Made by a program: the position numbers and the translations under genes. From Bacteroides sp. (lineage in GTDB: Bacteria > Bacteroidota > Bacteroidia > Bacteroidales > Muribaculaceae), in the NCBI GenBank assembly GCA_014802265.1, contig JAAVCP010000086.1:1-34190 (forward strand): a stretch of DNA of 34,190 bases, read 5' to 3'. The first letter of the stretch is position 1; every line of letters starts with the position of its first letter. This document shows positions 17,289-26,687 of this stretch, one piece after another. A model generated the notes under the pieces. That model searched no databases. It was not told the origin of the DNA and saw nothing but the letters and a program-made list of their open reading frames with translations.

Positions 17289-18251
17289 CTATCGCTTAAT
17301 TTTCCCGTTTTCCGTGCGTGGGAGCGACATAACATATTCTACAAATTTAGGTACTTCATGTGGTTCTAAAACTGACCTTATTCTACTCTGCAACTCTAAA
17401 TTAGCATGTACGCCCCAACCATACTCATCATTATGCTCTTCCTCTCCGGCTTCAATCTTAAGCACCACTGCCCTTCCCCATTTTAAATCAGGGCGTGATG
17501 TCACCATAAACGGAGCCGGTATATATGGGGCAAGTTTTTTCTCTATTTCAAACGGGTTAACCTTTTTCCCTCCCGTAATAATCATATGGTCATATCTCCC
17601 GTTAATCTTAAAATGGTGAATGCCGTTTAACTCTGCCAGGTCATTAGTCTGAAAACTCTCTCCTGAATCAAACTTTATAAGCAGGCAGCCCCTTTCGTCA
17701 GTTGCAACTGTTATGCCTCCCAATGTCTCAAACCACTCACTATCAGCTGCCACCTTACGCAGAGCGATATGAGAGGATGTTTCTGTCATGCCATAAGTCT
17801 CATACGCATTTATGCCTGAGGCAATTATACGCTCATAGAGCAAGGGATTAATTGCAGACCCACCGATTATCACAGCCTTAATATGTGGCATTTCCGTCAA
17901 GTTATCAAGAATATGAATCATCTGTGAGGGAACTACGGCGAGAAGGTCTATCTTCTCCTCTTTATCCAAATTTGACAACGGACGGTTGGAAGGAGATTCC
18001 CATGTCAGCCTGCAATTGGCAATATCTGCCCTGACCGCCATCATCTTGCCACCGATATAATCGGCTGCCACACATGAATGGAGACGGCTCTCCTTACATA
18101 TACCGAAATATCCGTTGGTGCGTTCCGCGCTACGCCTTACAAAATCTTTAGGCAATTGGATTATCTTTGGATTCCCGGTTGAACCTGATGTCTTAGCTAA
18201 TATATGGGGAACGGCATTACGCCATTCCCCTATAAATTCTTCAAATTCCAT
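17289..18251 (-). CDS. menE: o-Succinylbenzoate-CoA ligase (MenE), short form
   Basis: An ANL-superfamily adenylating enzyme that activates o-succinylbenzoate with ATP and CoA in menaquinone synthesis. Visible motifs: phosphate loop TSGSTGNPK (21-29), adenine motif YETYGMTETS (150-159), hinge GRYDHMIITGGKK (218-230) and the catalytic lysine K317 in RTENGKIKR, which is almost the last residue. At 320 residues it is much shorter than E. coli MenE (about 450) because the N-terminal subdomain before the phosphate loop is nearly absent. Short MenE forms are common in Bacteroidetes, so I do not treat it as broken. It is the last gene of the operon, 12 bases after menC. Confidence 0.88.
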   Translation of the reverse strand: MEFEEFIGEWRNAVPHILAKTSGSTGNPKIIQLPKDFVRRSAERTNGYFGICKESRLHSCVAADYIGGKMMAVRADIANCRLTWESPSNRPLSNLDKEEKIDLLAVVPSQMIHILDNLTEMPHIKAVIIGGSAINPLLYERIIASGINAYETYGMTETSSHIALRKVAADSEWFETLGGITVATDERGCLLIKFDSGESFQTNDLAELNGIHHFKINGRYDHMIITGGKKVNPFEIEKKLAPYIPAPFMVTSRPDLKWGRAVVLKIEAGEEEHNDEYGWGVHANLELQSRIRSVLEPHEVPKFVEYVMSLPRTENGKIKR

Positions 18252-18263
18252 AATTTTTTATGA

Positions 18264-19322
18264 CTAACAATGCCATTTCAGACCGTCAAACTGAGAATAA
18301 TCAAATTGCAAACTATTGTCATATCTCAGCTTATCCCCTTCAAGCACTGTCGGAGTAACGAAGTTATTCGTAAAGACACCTCCGGTGCCTAATCCCTGAG
18401 GACCTCTGGCATTGATAAAGGAGGTCCACTGTGATATGGCATTCAACCCGACATTCGATTCTAAGGCTGACGTAATCCACCACCCTATTCCTCTTTCCTC
18501 AGCAAGCGAAATCCATTCCCCTCCTCCACTGAAACCTCCACAAAGTGCCGGTTTCAAGATTATATAAGCCGGTTTTATTACATCAAGGATAGCTGTACGT
18601 TCCTCAGTGGTCCCTTTTCCGATCAGTTCCTCATCAAGGGCTATAGGGAGTGGTGACACCTGACACAAAAACGCCATCAATTCTTCATTACCTGCCGGAA
18701 TTGGCTGCTCAATGGAATGTATGCCTAAGTCGGCAAGCATCTTCAGGCGTGGGAGGGCATTATCCATGGAGAAACCTCCATTGGCATCAACCCTTATCAT
18801 AAGCCCCTTTTCATTATAACGGCGACGGACATACTCAATCATCTCAATCTCCTTCCTCCAGTCGATAGCTCCGATTTTCAGTTTAAGGCAACGGAAACCT
18901 TGCCTCATCTTCTCATCAATACGCTCAATCATCTTGTCGAAGTCGCCCATCCACACAAGTCCGTTGATTTCTATCTCGGCTTTACCTTCAGTGAAAGGAG
19001 ATGGAAAGTAGATTCCACGGCAACCGTTGGAGAAATCATACAATGCCTGTTCAAAACCAAATTGTATGGATGAATGACGTGATAAGTCTGTCGGTTTGCC
19101 GATTGCAACGTTGGCAAGTAACTCGGTGAGCTTCCATACATATCTGCCGTCAGCTTCCGGCGACAATCCGGGAAATACAGCTGCCTCCCCTATCCCAAAG
19201 CGAGAAGGGTCGCTCTCATCATATATCTTAATGAGAAACGTAGGCTTTTCGGTCATCACTCCGCGTGACGTTCCACCAGGCTCTTTGAATTGTAAAAGGT
19301 AAGGAGCAAATGCAAGGCGCAT
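18264..19322 (-). CDS. menC: o-Succinylbenzoate synthase (MenC)
   Basis: This 352-residue enolase-superfamily enzyme dehydrates SHCHC to o-succinylbenzoate. The catalytic set is visible: KLK (K147, K149) in CLKLKIG, D179 in RVDANGG, E205 in SIEQP, D230 in ALDEEL and K257 in IILKPAL. The N-terminal capping domain includes GIGEAAVFPGLSPE. Only 2 bases separate its start from the menB stop, so the genes are cotranscribed and probably translationally coupled. It is cytoplasmic. Other enolase-family epimerases are ruled out by context. Confidence 0.94.
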   Translation of the reverse strand: MRLAFAPYLLQFKEPGGTSRGVMTEKPTFLIKIYDESDPSRFGIGEAAVFPGLSPEADGRYVWKLTELLANVAIGKPTDLSRHSSIQFGFEQALYDFSNGCRGIYFPSPFTEGKAEIEINGLVWMGDFDKMIERIDEKMRQGFRCLKLKIGAIDWRKEIEMIEYVRRRYNEKGLMIRVDANGGFSMDNALPRLKMLADLGIHSIEQPIPAGNEELMAFLCQVSPLPIALDEELIGKGTTEERTAILDVIKPAYIILKPALCGGFSGGGEWISLAEERGIGWWITSALESNVGLNAISQWTSFINARGPQGLGTGGVFTNNFVTPTVLEGDKLRYDNSLQFDYSQFDGLKWHC

Positions 19323-19324
19323 AA

Positions 19325-20146
19325 TTAAGGGAATTTAGGGAATTGCTCGAAATCGGGGTCGCGTTTTTCAAGGAAGGCATTTTTCCCTTCTTGTGCCTCG
19401 TCCATCAGATAATACATAAGTGTGGCATCTCCGGCAAACTCCATCAGTCCTGCCTGACCGTCAAGCTCGGCATTGAGTCCGCGTTTTATCATACGGATTG
19501 CAAGCGGAGAACGCTTCATAATGGTTCTGCACCAGTCAACAACCTCATCCTCAAGCTGGTCAAAAGGCACAACCTTATTCACCATTCCCATCTCCAAGGC
19601 TTCCTCTGCGGTGTATTGGCGGCATAAAAACCATATCTCACGTGCCTTCTTCTGCCCAACACAACGCGCAAGATAAGATGAACCGAAACCGGCATCAAAG
19701 CTACCCACTTTCGGACCCGTTTGCCCGAATCGTGCATTGTCGGAGGCAATTGAAAGATCACACACGACGTTAAGCACATTCCCTCCACCTATAGAGTAAC
19801 CGTTTACCATTGCAATCACCGGTTTTGGCAGGGAACGGATCGCATGATGCAGTTCAAGCACATTCAATCTTGGCACACCGTCTGAATCAACATAACCGCC
19901 ACGTCCTTTTGCATTCTGGTCACCTCCACTGCAGAATGCCTTATCACCGGCACCGGTCAATACCACCACACGGATATCCTGACGCTCGCGACAGATAGCC
20001 ATTGCGTCAAGCATCTCCCGATTAGTAAGCGGGCGGAAAGCATTATACACCTCCGGACGGTTAATTGTAATCTTAGCAATACCCTCAAACTGCTCGAAAA
20101 GAATATCAGTATATTCCTTTATAGTTTTCCAATCATACTTGCTCAT
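19325..20146 (-). CDS. menB: 1,4-Dihydroxy-2-naphthoyl-CoA synthase (MenB)
   Basis: This 273-residue crotonase-fold enzyme closes the second ring of menaquinone (o-succinylbenzoyl-CoA to DHNA-CoA). Signatures are [52 protein letters not shown] and [10 protein letters not shown]. The Gly in QTGPKVG, in the place where mycobacterial MenB has Asp (QTDADVG), indicates the bicarbonate-dependent type found in E. coli. I chose ATG at 20146 ([12 protein letters not shown]); an ATG at 20191 would add 15 residues without family support. A TAATTTTG sequence at 20153-20160 sits directly before this start and could be an internal promoter, though it would leave almost no leader. Confidence 0.95.
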   Translation of the reverse strand: MSKYDWKTIKEYTDILFEQFEGIAKITINRPEVYNAFRPLTNREMLDAMAICRERQDIRVVVLTGAGDKAFCSGGDQNAKGRGGYVDSDGVPRLNVLELHHAIRSLPKPVIAMVNGYSIGGGNVLNVVCDLSIASDNARFGQTGPKVGSFDAGFGSSYLARCVGQKKAREIWFLCRQYTAEEALEMGMVNKVVPFDQLEDEVVDWCRTIMKRSPLAIRMIKRGLNAELDGQAGLMEFAGDATLMYYLMDEAQEGKNAFLEKRDPDFEQFPKFP

Positions 20147-20224
20147 CTTAATCAAAATTAAAGTATTACAATATGATAGTAGGCTATACAATACTATTAA
20201 GAGATGTCTTAATCAAAGAATTGT

Positions 20225-21958
20225 CTATCTATTATCATTAATCTTTACTCCTATCCTCATATAACTCTTAAGAATCTCGGCACTCTTTTCCCCATCACAG
20301 ATCACTCTCAGAATCATCTTATGCTCAGTGGAAATCAACTTCCTTAAAGCCTCATCTAATTCTATTGCATTAGTGGCTTCCATATACTCCCACCCATACC
20401 CCTCAGCAAGATTATGCAATGGCAATTTAGGTGCAACACAGAAATACTCTTCCCTTTCCTCAAGAGATGATGTGGTAGGAATAAATCTGAAAATCCCTCC
20501 TCCCTCGTTGTCAATTACTATAATCCTCATTTTTTCAGGAATCTCAGGAAGAGTCAGTGCACCGATATCATACGCCATGGACAGATCACCGGTAATTAGG
20601 ACAGTCTCACCATTATATGCAACAGCTCCCCCTATAGCCGTAGAGCAACTGCCGTCAATTCCCGACACACCACGGTTGCAATAAGAAGCATGGGGCAAAT
20701 TATAGTCAAGAATCTGTGCATATCTCACTGCAGTGCCGTTTGAAAGAAACAAATTGTAAGAGGCTGGTATGCTGGTAAATATTTTGCTAAAGGCACTAAG
20801 TTCACTCCAGGGAGCATTCTCAACATATTCAGCTTTGACTTTTGCTGTTGATGCCCTTGCCTCTTCCCATTGTCTTGAGTAGTCGCCAAAGCTAATCTGT
20901 GCCCCTTTCCTAATGGCTGAATCCATATATCCGGCTATATGACGGAGAAACCTTGACGGGTTAACCTCTATCCTTTTAGTTAAAGACATAAAACAATCGG
21001 AGGTGGTATGAGTCCAACCTAATGCCCAATGGGTGCATCTTTCTTTGTTGCGTCTCAGATATTCCTTCAGCTTCCTTGATACTAATGAGCCACCTAATGA
21101 AATAACCACATCAGGGGCAAGACGGTCAAGTTCATCTTCGGTATATGCCGTCAATACGCTGTCAATACTGTAAGCCGATTTACACATGTGGAGATTGGAA
21201 AGGGTCTCTGCCATCACAACAACATTAGGCTTTCCCTTCATCTCAATCACACTGCGTTGCAAATGATTATCGGGAGGCATAAAACCAACTACAAGCATCA
21301 CCTTTTTATAAAGAAGTTCCATTGCGAGCCTACGCTCCACTTCTTTATTGAGAATGCTGTCAGAAACTAATATCTCAATCTTTCTTTGAGCTGTATAGTC
21401 TCTTTTAATTTTATTGCCAAGCGGGTCACCAAGCCTTATATTGATATGCACGGGCCCATTCCGCCTGCTGGTTGCCTCAATCATTGCATCATTGGCAATC
21501 CTGTTGGCATACCATTGAAGCTCCGGATCACTATCGCCCCAGGCTGGCAGTTCGTAACTTTTCTTGACAAAATTTGAAAGCGCCTCAAATTGACGGAGTG
21601 TCTGTGCATCATCCTGGTCTATCCACTGCTGAGGGCGGTCAGCAGACAACACAATAAGGGGAATACCCTGATAAAATGCCTCTGCCACTGCCGGAGCATA
21701 GTTAAGCAACGCTGTGCCGGAGGTGCATACTAACGCCACAGGCTTACGGCTTACGGTAGCGATGCCAAGTGCCATAAAGGCTGCACAACGCTCGTCGATG
21801 ACAATATGTTTCTTCATATCATCGCGGGCAGCAGCCGCAATAAGCAGAGGCGCATTGCGTGACCCGGGAGAACACACTACGTCTGTCACCCCATGCTGAC
21901 GTAAAACATCAAACACTATCGAACAGAATTTCTTATCAGTGTCGCGTGTCCCGTCCAT
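20225..21958 (-). CDS. menD: SEPHCHC synthase (MenD)
   Basis: This 577-residue thiamine-diphosphate enzyme adds the succinic semialdehyde unit of 2-oxoglutarate to isochorismate in the first committed menaquinone step. The N-terminal signature VVCSPGSRNAPL (28-38) and CAAFMALGIATVSRKPVALVCTSGTALLNYAPAVAEA segment are typical, as is GVSGIDGSCSTAIGGA in the ThDP-binding domain. IDNEGGGIFRFIP near the C-terminus completes the cofactor site. Length matches the family (about 550-580). Its ATG overlaps the fmt stop by one base (TAATG), so it is coupled to fmt. The next gene, menB, follows after 78 bases. Confidence 0.95.
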   Translation of the reverse strand: MDGTRDTDKKFCSIVFDVLRQHGVTDVVCSPGSRNAPLLIAAAARDDMKKHIVIDERCAAFMALGIATVSRKPVALVCTSGTALLNYAPAVAEAFYQGIPLIVLSADRPQQWIDQDDAQTLRQFEALSNFVKKSYELPAWGDSDPELQWYANRIANDAMIEATSRRNGPVHINIRLGDPLGNKIKRDYTAQRKIEILVSDSILNKEVERRLAMELLYKKVMLVVGFMPPDNHLQRSVIEMKGKPNVVVMAETLSNLHMCKSAYSIDSVLTAYTEDELDRLAPDVVISLGGSLVSRKLKEYLRRNKERCTHWALGWTHTTSDCFMSLTKRIEVNPSRFLRHIAGYMDSAIRKGAQISFGDYSRQWEEARASTAKVKAEYVENAPWSELSAFSKIFTSIPASYNLFLSNGTAVRYAQILDYNLPHASYCNRGVSGIDGSCSTAIGGAVAYNGETVLITGDLSMAYDIGALTLPEIPEKMRIIVIDNEGGGIFRFIPTTSSLEEREEYFCVAPKLPLHNLAEGYGWEYMEATNAIELDEALRKLISTEHKMILRVICDGEKSAEILKSYMRIGVKINDNR

Positions 21959-22914
21959 TATTTGAATCTTAGAGGGTTATATCCGCGTAAAAAAGCCGAA
22001 GCCTCCATCCGTTTCTTCCCTGCCGGCTGTAGTGATAATATCTCTAAGATGCCGTCTTCAGTATTTACGAACAGACGGTCTTTTGTGAGACTCACGTCAC
22101 CCGGTTCACCGAATCTTTGGGGAGCGTCTTCCGCAATACGTGTCTCATAAATCTTCACATCAGTAAATTCACCCGGGGTACGACTCTCCTCCATCGTAGT
22201 CCATGCTGCCGGATAAGGAGATAACCCTCTTACAAGGTTATGTATGCCGACTGAGGGTTTATGCCAGTCAATGCGGCAAGTGTCTTTAAATATCTTGGGA
22301 GCCGGTGCATATTCACCTTCCGGCTGTGGCTGAGGGATAACATTTCCTTTGGCAATCTCATCAACAGTATGAGCCACCATCTCTGCCCCAAGACTCATCA
22401 GCTTGTCATGCACATCGCCGACATTATCAGAAGGCAATATCTCTATTTTACGCTGCTCTATTATGTCGCCTGTGTCTATCTCATGCTTAAGGAAGAAGGT
22501 TGTCACCCCGGTCTCCGTATCGCCATTTATCACAGCCCAATTTATCGGGGCTGCCCCACGATATTTAGGCAGTAAAGAGGCATGAAGATTGAATGTGCCC
22601 ATAGGTGGCATTCCCCACACCACTTCCGGAAGCATTCTGAAAGCAATTACCACAAATAAATCTGCGTTTATTGCTCGGAGTGTATCCACAAATTCCAAAG
22701 ATTTAAGTTTCTCAGGCTGAAGCACCTGTAAGCCATTCTCCACGGCATATTTCTTCACATCGCTCTGAATCAGCTTATGCCCTCTCCCTGCAATCTTGTC
22801 AGGCATGGTGACCACGGCTGCAACTTCATGCCCTGACTTCACCAGCCTGTCAAGACTCGCCACTGCAAATTCCGGTGTACCGAAAAACACAATCTTAAGT
22901 TTCCTATCTGTCAT
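21958..22914 (-). CDS. fmt: Methionyl-tRNA formyltransferase
   Basis: This 318-residue enzyme transfers a formyl group from 10-formyl-THF to Met-tRNAfMet for translation initiation. The N-terminal domain begins KIVFFGTPEFAVASLDRL and contains the catalytic region NLHASLLPKYRGAAPINWA followed by DTGVTTFFL-like ETGVTTFFLKHEIDTGDI. The C-terminal OB-like domain (about 208-318) includes VRGLSPYPAAWT. All active-site residues of the Asn-His-Asp type appear present. It heads the operon with menD-menB-menC-menE, with a -7 box immediately upstream at 22929-22936. Confidence 0.96.
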   Translation of the reverse strand: MTDRKLKIVFFGTPEFAVASLDRLVKSGHEVAAVVTMPDKIAGRGHKLIQSDVKKYAVENGLQVLQPEKLKSLEFVDTLRAINADLFVVIAFRMLPEVVWGMPPMGTFNLHASLLPKYRGAAPINWAVINGDTETGVTTFFLKHEIDTGDIIEQRKIEILPSDNVGDVHDKLMSLGAEMVAHTVDEIAKGNVIPQPQPEGEYAPAPKIFKDTCRIDWHKPSVGIHNLVRGLSPYPAAWTTMEESRTPGEFTDVKIYETRIAEDAPQRFGEPGDVSLTKDRLFVNTEDGILEILSLQPAGKKRMEASAFLRGYNPLRFK

Positions 22915-22928
22915 ATCCTATTTTTTTG

Positions 22929-22936
22929 CAAAGATA
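22929..22936 (-). promoter_or_regulatory. -7 box of the fmt-menDBCE operon
   Basis: The minus strand reads TATCTTTG, an exact TAnnTTTG match, leaving a leader of only about 8 nt before the fmt ATG at 22914. Confidence 0.5.
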
Positions 22937-23234
22937 GCGATTTTTTTCTTATCATAAAACCTTTCGCATCCCCCTATGAATGACTTCCCATTTTAGTCTA
23001 AGTTAATTCCATTTCAGTCCATTTTATATCCACGCTGTCATAAAGTGTAGGCTAATAAAATTATTTTGACTAAATTTGAACCTGTTATTTGGGAAACATT
23101 AAAAACATACATTCATATATTAAGGATAGCATATGAGAAAAAATAACTGTTGATTCGGAAGAATTGGAACGAATCAAAAGGAATTGGAAAACTATATATC
23201 TTTCTTTGAATTGCCAAAGATGCCGTCAAGGAGA
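22937..23234. other. Intergenic region between fmt and clcA
   Basis: This AT-rich stretch holds the repeats at 22988-23030, an isolated plus-strand TAAATTTG (23071-23078) that matches the -7 box but precedes no evident gene, and a partial direct repeat of GAATTGGAA around 23163-23190. I see no tRNA, no IS end and no long open frame. Confidence 0.4.
22988..23030. repeat. Three CCATTTYAGTC-like repeats upstream of fmt
   Basis: CCATTTTAGTC (22988), CCATTTCAGTC (23009) and CCATTTTATATC (23019) start 21 and 10 bases apart, that is two turns and one turn of the helix. They lie roughly 65-110 bases upstream of the predicted fmt transcription start. A regulator-binding cluster is possible. Confidence 0.35.
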
Positions 23235-23372
23235 TTATAAAGTTGGAGCCGGCACACCGAGAAGATCTCCCTGTAATTGCTCAGGGGAAGCAAGTGTCAA
23301 CATGCGTGCCTTGTGACGCTCCGAAGCCTTGTTGACCCAATAATATTTCTCTTTAGGTGACCTTGTATCCAT
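23235..23372 (-). CDS. Possible small 45-residue protein after the ClC gene
   Basis: A 45-codon frame begins with ATG at 23372, 26 bases after the clcA stop, and ends with TAA at 23235. The product is basic and amphipathic in its first two thirds (MDTRSPKEKYYWVNKASER; HKARMLTLASPEQL). An AAGGAG sequence lies 14 bases before the ATG. No family is recognised, and a remnant of a larger gene is an alternative. Position and strand suggest cotranscription with clcA. Confidence 0.4.
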   Translation of the reverse strand: MDTRSPKEKYYWVNKASERHKARMLTLASPEQLQGDLLGVPAPTL

Positions 23373-23398
23373 AATGCAGACAGAATCTCCTTAAAATT

Positions 23399-25201
23399 TT
23401 AGTCATCGCAATAGTGACGAAGCACACGGCGATAGGAGTTGAATATCTTTGACTTGGAGACGAATCCGACATATTTGCCATTGTCTACAACCGGAAGATT
23501 CCACGCGTTTGTCTTGTCGAATGTGCGCATCACCTCCTCCATCGGCATGTCAAGCTCTATGCGGGCGGGGGGCATCGACATGAAGCGCGTCACGTGCATC
23601 TTCTTGTAGAGGTCGGGACGGAACATGATGTTGCGTATGTCGTCCAAAAGCACAACACCTACAAGCATTCCCTCCGAGTCGGTCACAGGAAACAGGTTAC
23701 GGTTTGACATAGCAATAATATCTACCACCTCCTTCAGATTCATCTCCGGGTGAACTTCCTTAAAGTCATGTTCAATCACATTGTTAAGTTTGAGCAAAGT
23801 CAACACCGCCTTATCCTTCTCATGCGTCAGTAAGTCTCCCTGCTTGGCAAGTCGCATTGTGTAGATGCTGTAAGGCTCAAATATTCTGATTGTCATATAA
23901 GACAATGAAGAGACTATGAGCAGAGGGAGAAAGAGATTATAGCCGCCGGTCATCTCAGCGGTAAGGAAGATTGCCATCAGCGGCGCATGCATCACTCCGC
24001 TCATCAATCCTGCCATGCCCAGAAGCGTGAAATTCTTATTGGAAATACCCACACCACCATCAATCATATTGTTAAGCACGAAGGCGAACAGAAAGCCAAC
24101 CATAGCTCCTACAAACAGTGAGGGGGCAAATGTGCCGCCCACCCCACCGGAACCCGTGGTAGCACTTGTGGCAAACACTTTGGTCAAGACTATCGCACCG
24201 ATATAACACGCTATAAACCAGATATTATCTCTGTCAACATAGAAGAACGTTCCGTCAACTATATTTGAGTAATCCCCGTCAAGCAAGCAATTTATTGCCG
24301 AATAACCTTCACCATACAGCGGAGGGAACAAGAAAATCAACACGGCAAGGATTACCCCTCCCGTGCATATTTTCACCGGACGGTATTTAATCTTGGAAAA
24401 CATGGTCTCCATCATAAAGATTACCCTCGTGAAGTATAGCGACACAAACCCACAGAAAATACCGAGGAAGACCGCGTATGGAATTTTACCGACAGAAAAA
24501 GGCTCACTCTGAGAGAAGAAGAATTCGGCATTATACCCTTCCAGGACGTATGCCACGGTTGCACCCGTAATCGACGATATAAGCAGCGGCATGACGGTTG
24601 CACCCGTAAGGTCAATCATAAGCACCTCGAGAGTGAAAAGCATACCGGCTATCGGCGCACGGAAAATTCCGGCAATGCCCGCCGCTGCCCCACATCCTAC
24701 GAGTAACATCAGCAACCTCGGTGACAACCGGAATGCCTGCCCTATGTTAGAGCCTATGGCAGCCCCTGTGAATACGATTGGACCCTCAGCTCCGACCGAA
24801 CCTCCAAAGCCTATGGTGACCGAGGAGGCAATAAGGGAGGCATATATGTTGCGTTTCTTCAGACGTGACTTGCGGCGCGATATAGCATACAGCACTCTCG
24901 TAACACCATGTGAGATGTTGTCTTTGACCACATAGTTAATAAATAATGTCACCAAGAGGATACCTACGACAGGATAGACAAGATAGAGCCAGTTGGCAGT
25001 CGTGGCACTAAGATTTGACGTAAGTAATCCGGAGATTGCGTGAATCAAGAATTTGAGCAACTGCGCGGCAAGGCCGCACAAAACTCCCACTATCAATGCC
25101 AGGATAATTACAAAGGAACGCTCGTTTACATGACGCTCGCGCCAGGCAACCATCTTAATCCACCATTCCGTAAAACAATTATGTCGTTCTGTATAAGCCA
25201 T
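23399..25201 (-). CDS. ClC family chloride channel/transporter with CBS domains
   Basis: This 600-residue inner-membrane protein has the ClC fold. The gating glutamate motif GAEGP is at 137-141 (E139), and the anion-site motif is GSGGVGGTFAPS. About 18 helical segments run to roughly residue 440. The cytoplasmic C-terminus carries two CBS domains (about 460-595; RNLFPVTDSEGMLVGVVLLDD and AWNLPVVDNGKYVGFVSKSK), which often sense adenine nucleotides. It may exchange Cl- for H+ or conduct Cl- or F-; E. coli's proton-pathway glutamate cannot be assigned by eye. It follows the sugar-phosphate transferase gene by 33 bases in the same minus-strand run. Confidence 0.93.
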   Translation of the reverse strand: MAYTERHNCFTEWWIKMVAWRERHVNERSFVIILALIVGVLCGLAAQLLKFLIHAISGLLTSNLSATTANWLYLVYPVVGILLVTLFINYVVKDNISHGVTRVLYAISRRKSRLKKRNIYASLIASSVTIGFGGSVGAEGPIVFTGAAIGSNIGQAFRLSPRLLMLLVGCGAAAGIAGIFRAPIAGMLFTLEVLMIDLTGATVMPLLISSITGATVAYVLEGYNAEFFFSQSEPFSVGKIPYAVFLGIFCGFVSLYFTRVIFMMETMFSKIKYRPVKICTGGVILAVLIFLFPPLYGEGYSAINCLLDGDYSNIVDGTFFYVDRDNIWFIACYIGAIVLTKVFATSATTGSGGVGGTFAPSLFVGAMVGFLFAFVLNNMIDGGVGISNKNFTLLGMAGLMSGVMHAPLMAIFLTAEMTGGYNLFLPLLIVSSLSYMTIRIFEPYSIYTMRLAKQGDLLTHEKDKAVLTLLKLNNVIEHDFKEVHPEMNLKEVVDIIAMSNRNLFPVTDSEGMLVGVVLLDDIRNIMFRPDLYKKMHVTRFMSMPPARIELDMPMEEVMRTFDKTNAWNLPVVDNGKYVGFVSKSKIFNSYRRVLRHYCDD

Positions 25202-25234
25202 CGCTTGAAAATTAAAAATTGAAATTTATTTGCC

Positions 25235-26665
25235 TTACACTCCACGACCTCTTACCACCGTATTGACAGTGTAGATCATTATCTTAAAGTCAACAAACAA
25301 AGACATATTCGACAAGTAAATGAGGTCAAAACGTGTGCGTTCCACCATTTGGTCAACTGTAGAGGCATAGCCATACTTCACCATTCCCCATGAAGTGATT
25401 CCGGGTCTCACCTGATATAGAAGGGCATAATATGGGGCACGCTCCATAATCTTTGCAATATAATATGCCCTTTCGGGACGCGGACCCACAAGCGACATAT
25501 CTCCCTTCAGCACATTCCAGAACTGTGGCAGCTCATCAAGCCGATACTTACGCAGAATCTTTCCGACACGTGTCACCCTTGAATCATCATCACTTGACAA
25601 TCGGGGCCCGTCTTTCTCGGCATCTACCCTCATGCTACGGAATTTATATATGTAGAATGGCACCTGACGCAATCCTATCCGCTCCTGACGATAGAACACC
25701 GGTCCCTTTGAGTCGCTTTTTACCATCACGGCAAGCCATGCATATACGGGGGAGAGAATTATAAGCATCAGCAAAGATGCAACCACGTCTATCGTGCGTT
25801 TTATGTTTTTAGATGCCTCAGAAATAGAAGGGGTGGTCAAATCTATAAAGGGTTCCCCATATATGTCCTGTAGACGTATGCCGGAAGTGATAAACGAGAA
25901 TGTGTCGGGCATGATTTTTATGGGTATGCCAAGCGAAAACAGATGATAAAGCAGATTGAGCACCTTGTTCTCATCATAGCTTTTCTGGGCTATGATCAGT
26001 TGATCAATCTTATTATCATGACACACCCTCTCCACTTCATCCATTGAATATACGTCTCCCCCAACGACGGAGTCATTCTCTTCCCCGGGTATGGTTACAA
26101 ACCCGACAATTGTGTAGCCTACCCTCGAAGGTCCCTCCACAAGACGACGCGCAGTGGCTCTTGCCCTCGGAGTCGCACCTATCACCAATGCCCTGAAGCC
26201 CCATTGATGAGCTTTAAAATGACGCAACGCAAAGGAGGTAATGATTATTCTCCCTATGTAGCAGAATATAAACAATAATCCGAGCAGAGAAAGGATAAGC
26301 TCGTAATTGACTGTGCGTCTGCCGGTCTGGTCATTTATAAGCAAGACAAGATATATCAGCGCAGTGTTGACAACCGATGATGAAAAGGTGACCAGAAACT
26401 CCTGAAGCCGCGATTTACCGAAAGGAAGATTATAATAGCCTGAAAGCCAGTATATGCCAAGCATACCGACAGGCACTACCACCGTCTCTATAATCAGTTT
26501 TCCCGACAAAACATATTCCCACATAAACTCTGCCGGTTGATTTCCGTTTAGCAGAAAGAAGCGCACTATATTAAAGATAAAAAATGCCACAAACCCTGTG
26601 AGCATATCACTCATAATATACCTCAGCCGCTGTTGGGCAGCATTTACCGACAGACCCTCTTTCAT
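25235..26665 (-). CDS. Undecaprenyl-phosphate sugar-1-phosphate transferase (WbaP/WcaJ type)
   Basis: This 476-residue polyisoprenyl-phosphate hexose-1-phosphate transferase starts capsule, exopolysaccharide or O-glycan repeat synthesis on undecaprenyl phosphate in the inner membrane. The N-terminal part has about four TM helices, then a CoA-binding-like Rossmann domain (about 165-260, [20 protein letters not shown]). The C-terminal catalytic domain (about 285-476) shows [58 protein letters not shown] and [10 protein letters not shown]. The sugar (glucose, galactose or a deoxy-amino sugar) is not decidable. No other polysaccharide gene is adjacent, so it is an orphan initiator between tsaC and clcA. 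Confidence 0.92.
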   Translation of the reverse strand: MKEGLSVNAAQQRLRYIMSDMLTGFVAFFIFNIVRFFLLNGNQPAEFMWEYVLSGKLIIETVVVPVGMLGIYWLSGYYNLPFGKSRLQEFLVTFSSSVVNTALIYLVLLINDQTGRRTVNYELILSLLGLLFIFCYIGRIIITSFALRHFKAHQWGFRALVIGATPRARATARRLVEGPSRVGYTIVGFVTIPGEENDSVVGGDVYSMDEVERVCHDNKIDQLIIAQKSYDENKVLNLLYHLFSLGIPIKIMPDTFSFITSGIRLQDIYGEPFIDLTTPSISEASKNIKRTIDVVASLLMLIILSPVYAWLAVMVKSDSKGPVFYRQERIGLRQVPFYIYKFRSMRVDAEKDGPRLSSDDDSRVTRVGKILRKYRLDELPQFWNVLKGDMSLVGPRPERAYYIAKIMERAPYYALLYQVRPGITSWGMVKYGYASTVDQMVERTRFDLIYLSNMSLFVDFKIMIYTVNTVVRGRGV

Positions 26666-26687
26666 CTGATAACTACTGTATGCTGTT

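Noticed and set aside
17289..18251. menE as a truncated pseudogene
   Set aside because: Although about 130 residues shorter than E. coli MenE, all adenylation motifs and the catalytic Lys are present in frame; short forms occur in this phylum.
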